Shown: positions 63,601 to 64,000 of the stretch, one piece after another
Position numbering within the stretch: position 1 is the stretch's first letter
How the letters are laid out: each line of letters opens with the position of its first letter
NCBI RefSeq assembly: GCF_020740795.1
Contig: NC_067283.1
Location: 6,661,659 to 6,725,658, forward strand
Direction of reading: 5' to 3'
DNA length: 64,000 nt
DNA from: Apus apus
Lineage: Eukaryota > Chordata > Aves > Apodiformes > Apodidae
The notes under the pieces: generated by a model
Told to the model about the DNA's origin: nothing
Seen by the model: the letters and a program-made list of their open reading frames with translations, nothing else
The model's database searches: none
Program-made: the position numbers and the translations under genes

Positions 63601-64000
63601 AACACTTTTAGCCACACCGAATGTGGCGTATGATTTTATAGAAAGGAGGCTACCTGAACTTTGGGCACTGAATGCAAGGAGAAGTGCCCAGGCTGTAGAG
63701 GATGGTTGGTAGCTGAATGGATGGAGCCATTCCCATCCCAGCTGCCAAGCATCAAATGGGGTTCAGGGGCACCAAAACAACTGGGATGAGCTGGGAGTGC
63801 TGAAGGGGCAGAAGGGTGGGAAGAGGGCTGTGCAGAAAGTGACAGTGCAGTGGCTGTTTTCTTCTCTGCTGCCCCCTCAAAGTGTCCTTGTCTGCTGAAG
63901 AACTTATGAACCAGGGAGCAAAGAGAAGATTGCTCGGGTTTTGTGCCCTCAGGGAATTTTTTTAAAATATATTTTTGATGTGTGCTGATCTAAGATCAAA
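60607..64000. other. Intergenic DNA, no gene recognised
   Basis: No exon or RNA gene is recognised. A stop-poor patch at about 62.8-63.5 kb has long open frames on both strands without a known domain. Confidence 0.5.

Overview
The window is nuclear DNA from a bird. It holds two split vertebrate genes with canonical GT-AG introns, and its interspersed repeats are mostly CR1 non-LTR retrotransposons carrying the bird-type 3' end (a conserved GATCTTTAAGGTC-like block followed by ATTCTATG-like octamers). The species cannot be fixed from the sequence alone.

Layout. Positions 1-2.9 kb are non-coding, with a minus-strand CR1 tail (about 1.62-1.73 kb) and a probable solo LTR of an endogenous retrovirus (about 2.09-2.81 kb, antisense) ending just before a CpG island. 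That island (about 2.87-3.78 kb) is the promoter and non-coding first exon of NUB1. NUB1 runs on the + strand to about 20.2 kb. I could assemble 14 coding exons that join in frame into a 617-residue protein with a ubiquitin-like region and three UBA domains. WDR86 lies tail to tail with it on the minus strand. Six coding exons between 45,818 and 23,757 join in frame into a 398-residue WD40-repeat protein. Its 5' end sits in a second CpG island (about 45.6-47.3 kb). From 47.4 kb to the end I see no gene, only CR1 copies (59.2-60.6 kb), microsatellites and a few small structures.

The NUB1-WDR86 tail-to-tail order matches the human 7q36 arrangement, so the block is conserved synteny. The genes need not work together: NUB1 is an interferon-inducible adaptor that delivers NEDD8 and FAT10 conjugates to the proteasome, while WDR86 is a poorly characterised beta-propeller protein.

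No undescribed system such as a defence locus, biosynthetic cluster or CRISPR array is visible. The points most worth a second look are: an open in-frame upstream ATG in NUB1 exon 1; an N-myristoylation-type start and an 11-Glu insertion in WDR86; a CR1 inserted within about 100 bp of a WDR86 splice acceptor; a CpG-rich, exon-like patch antisense in a WDR86 intron; and a perfect 15-bp hairpin at 49.27 kb.
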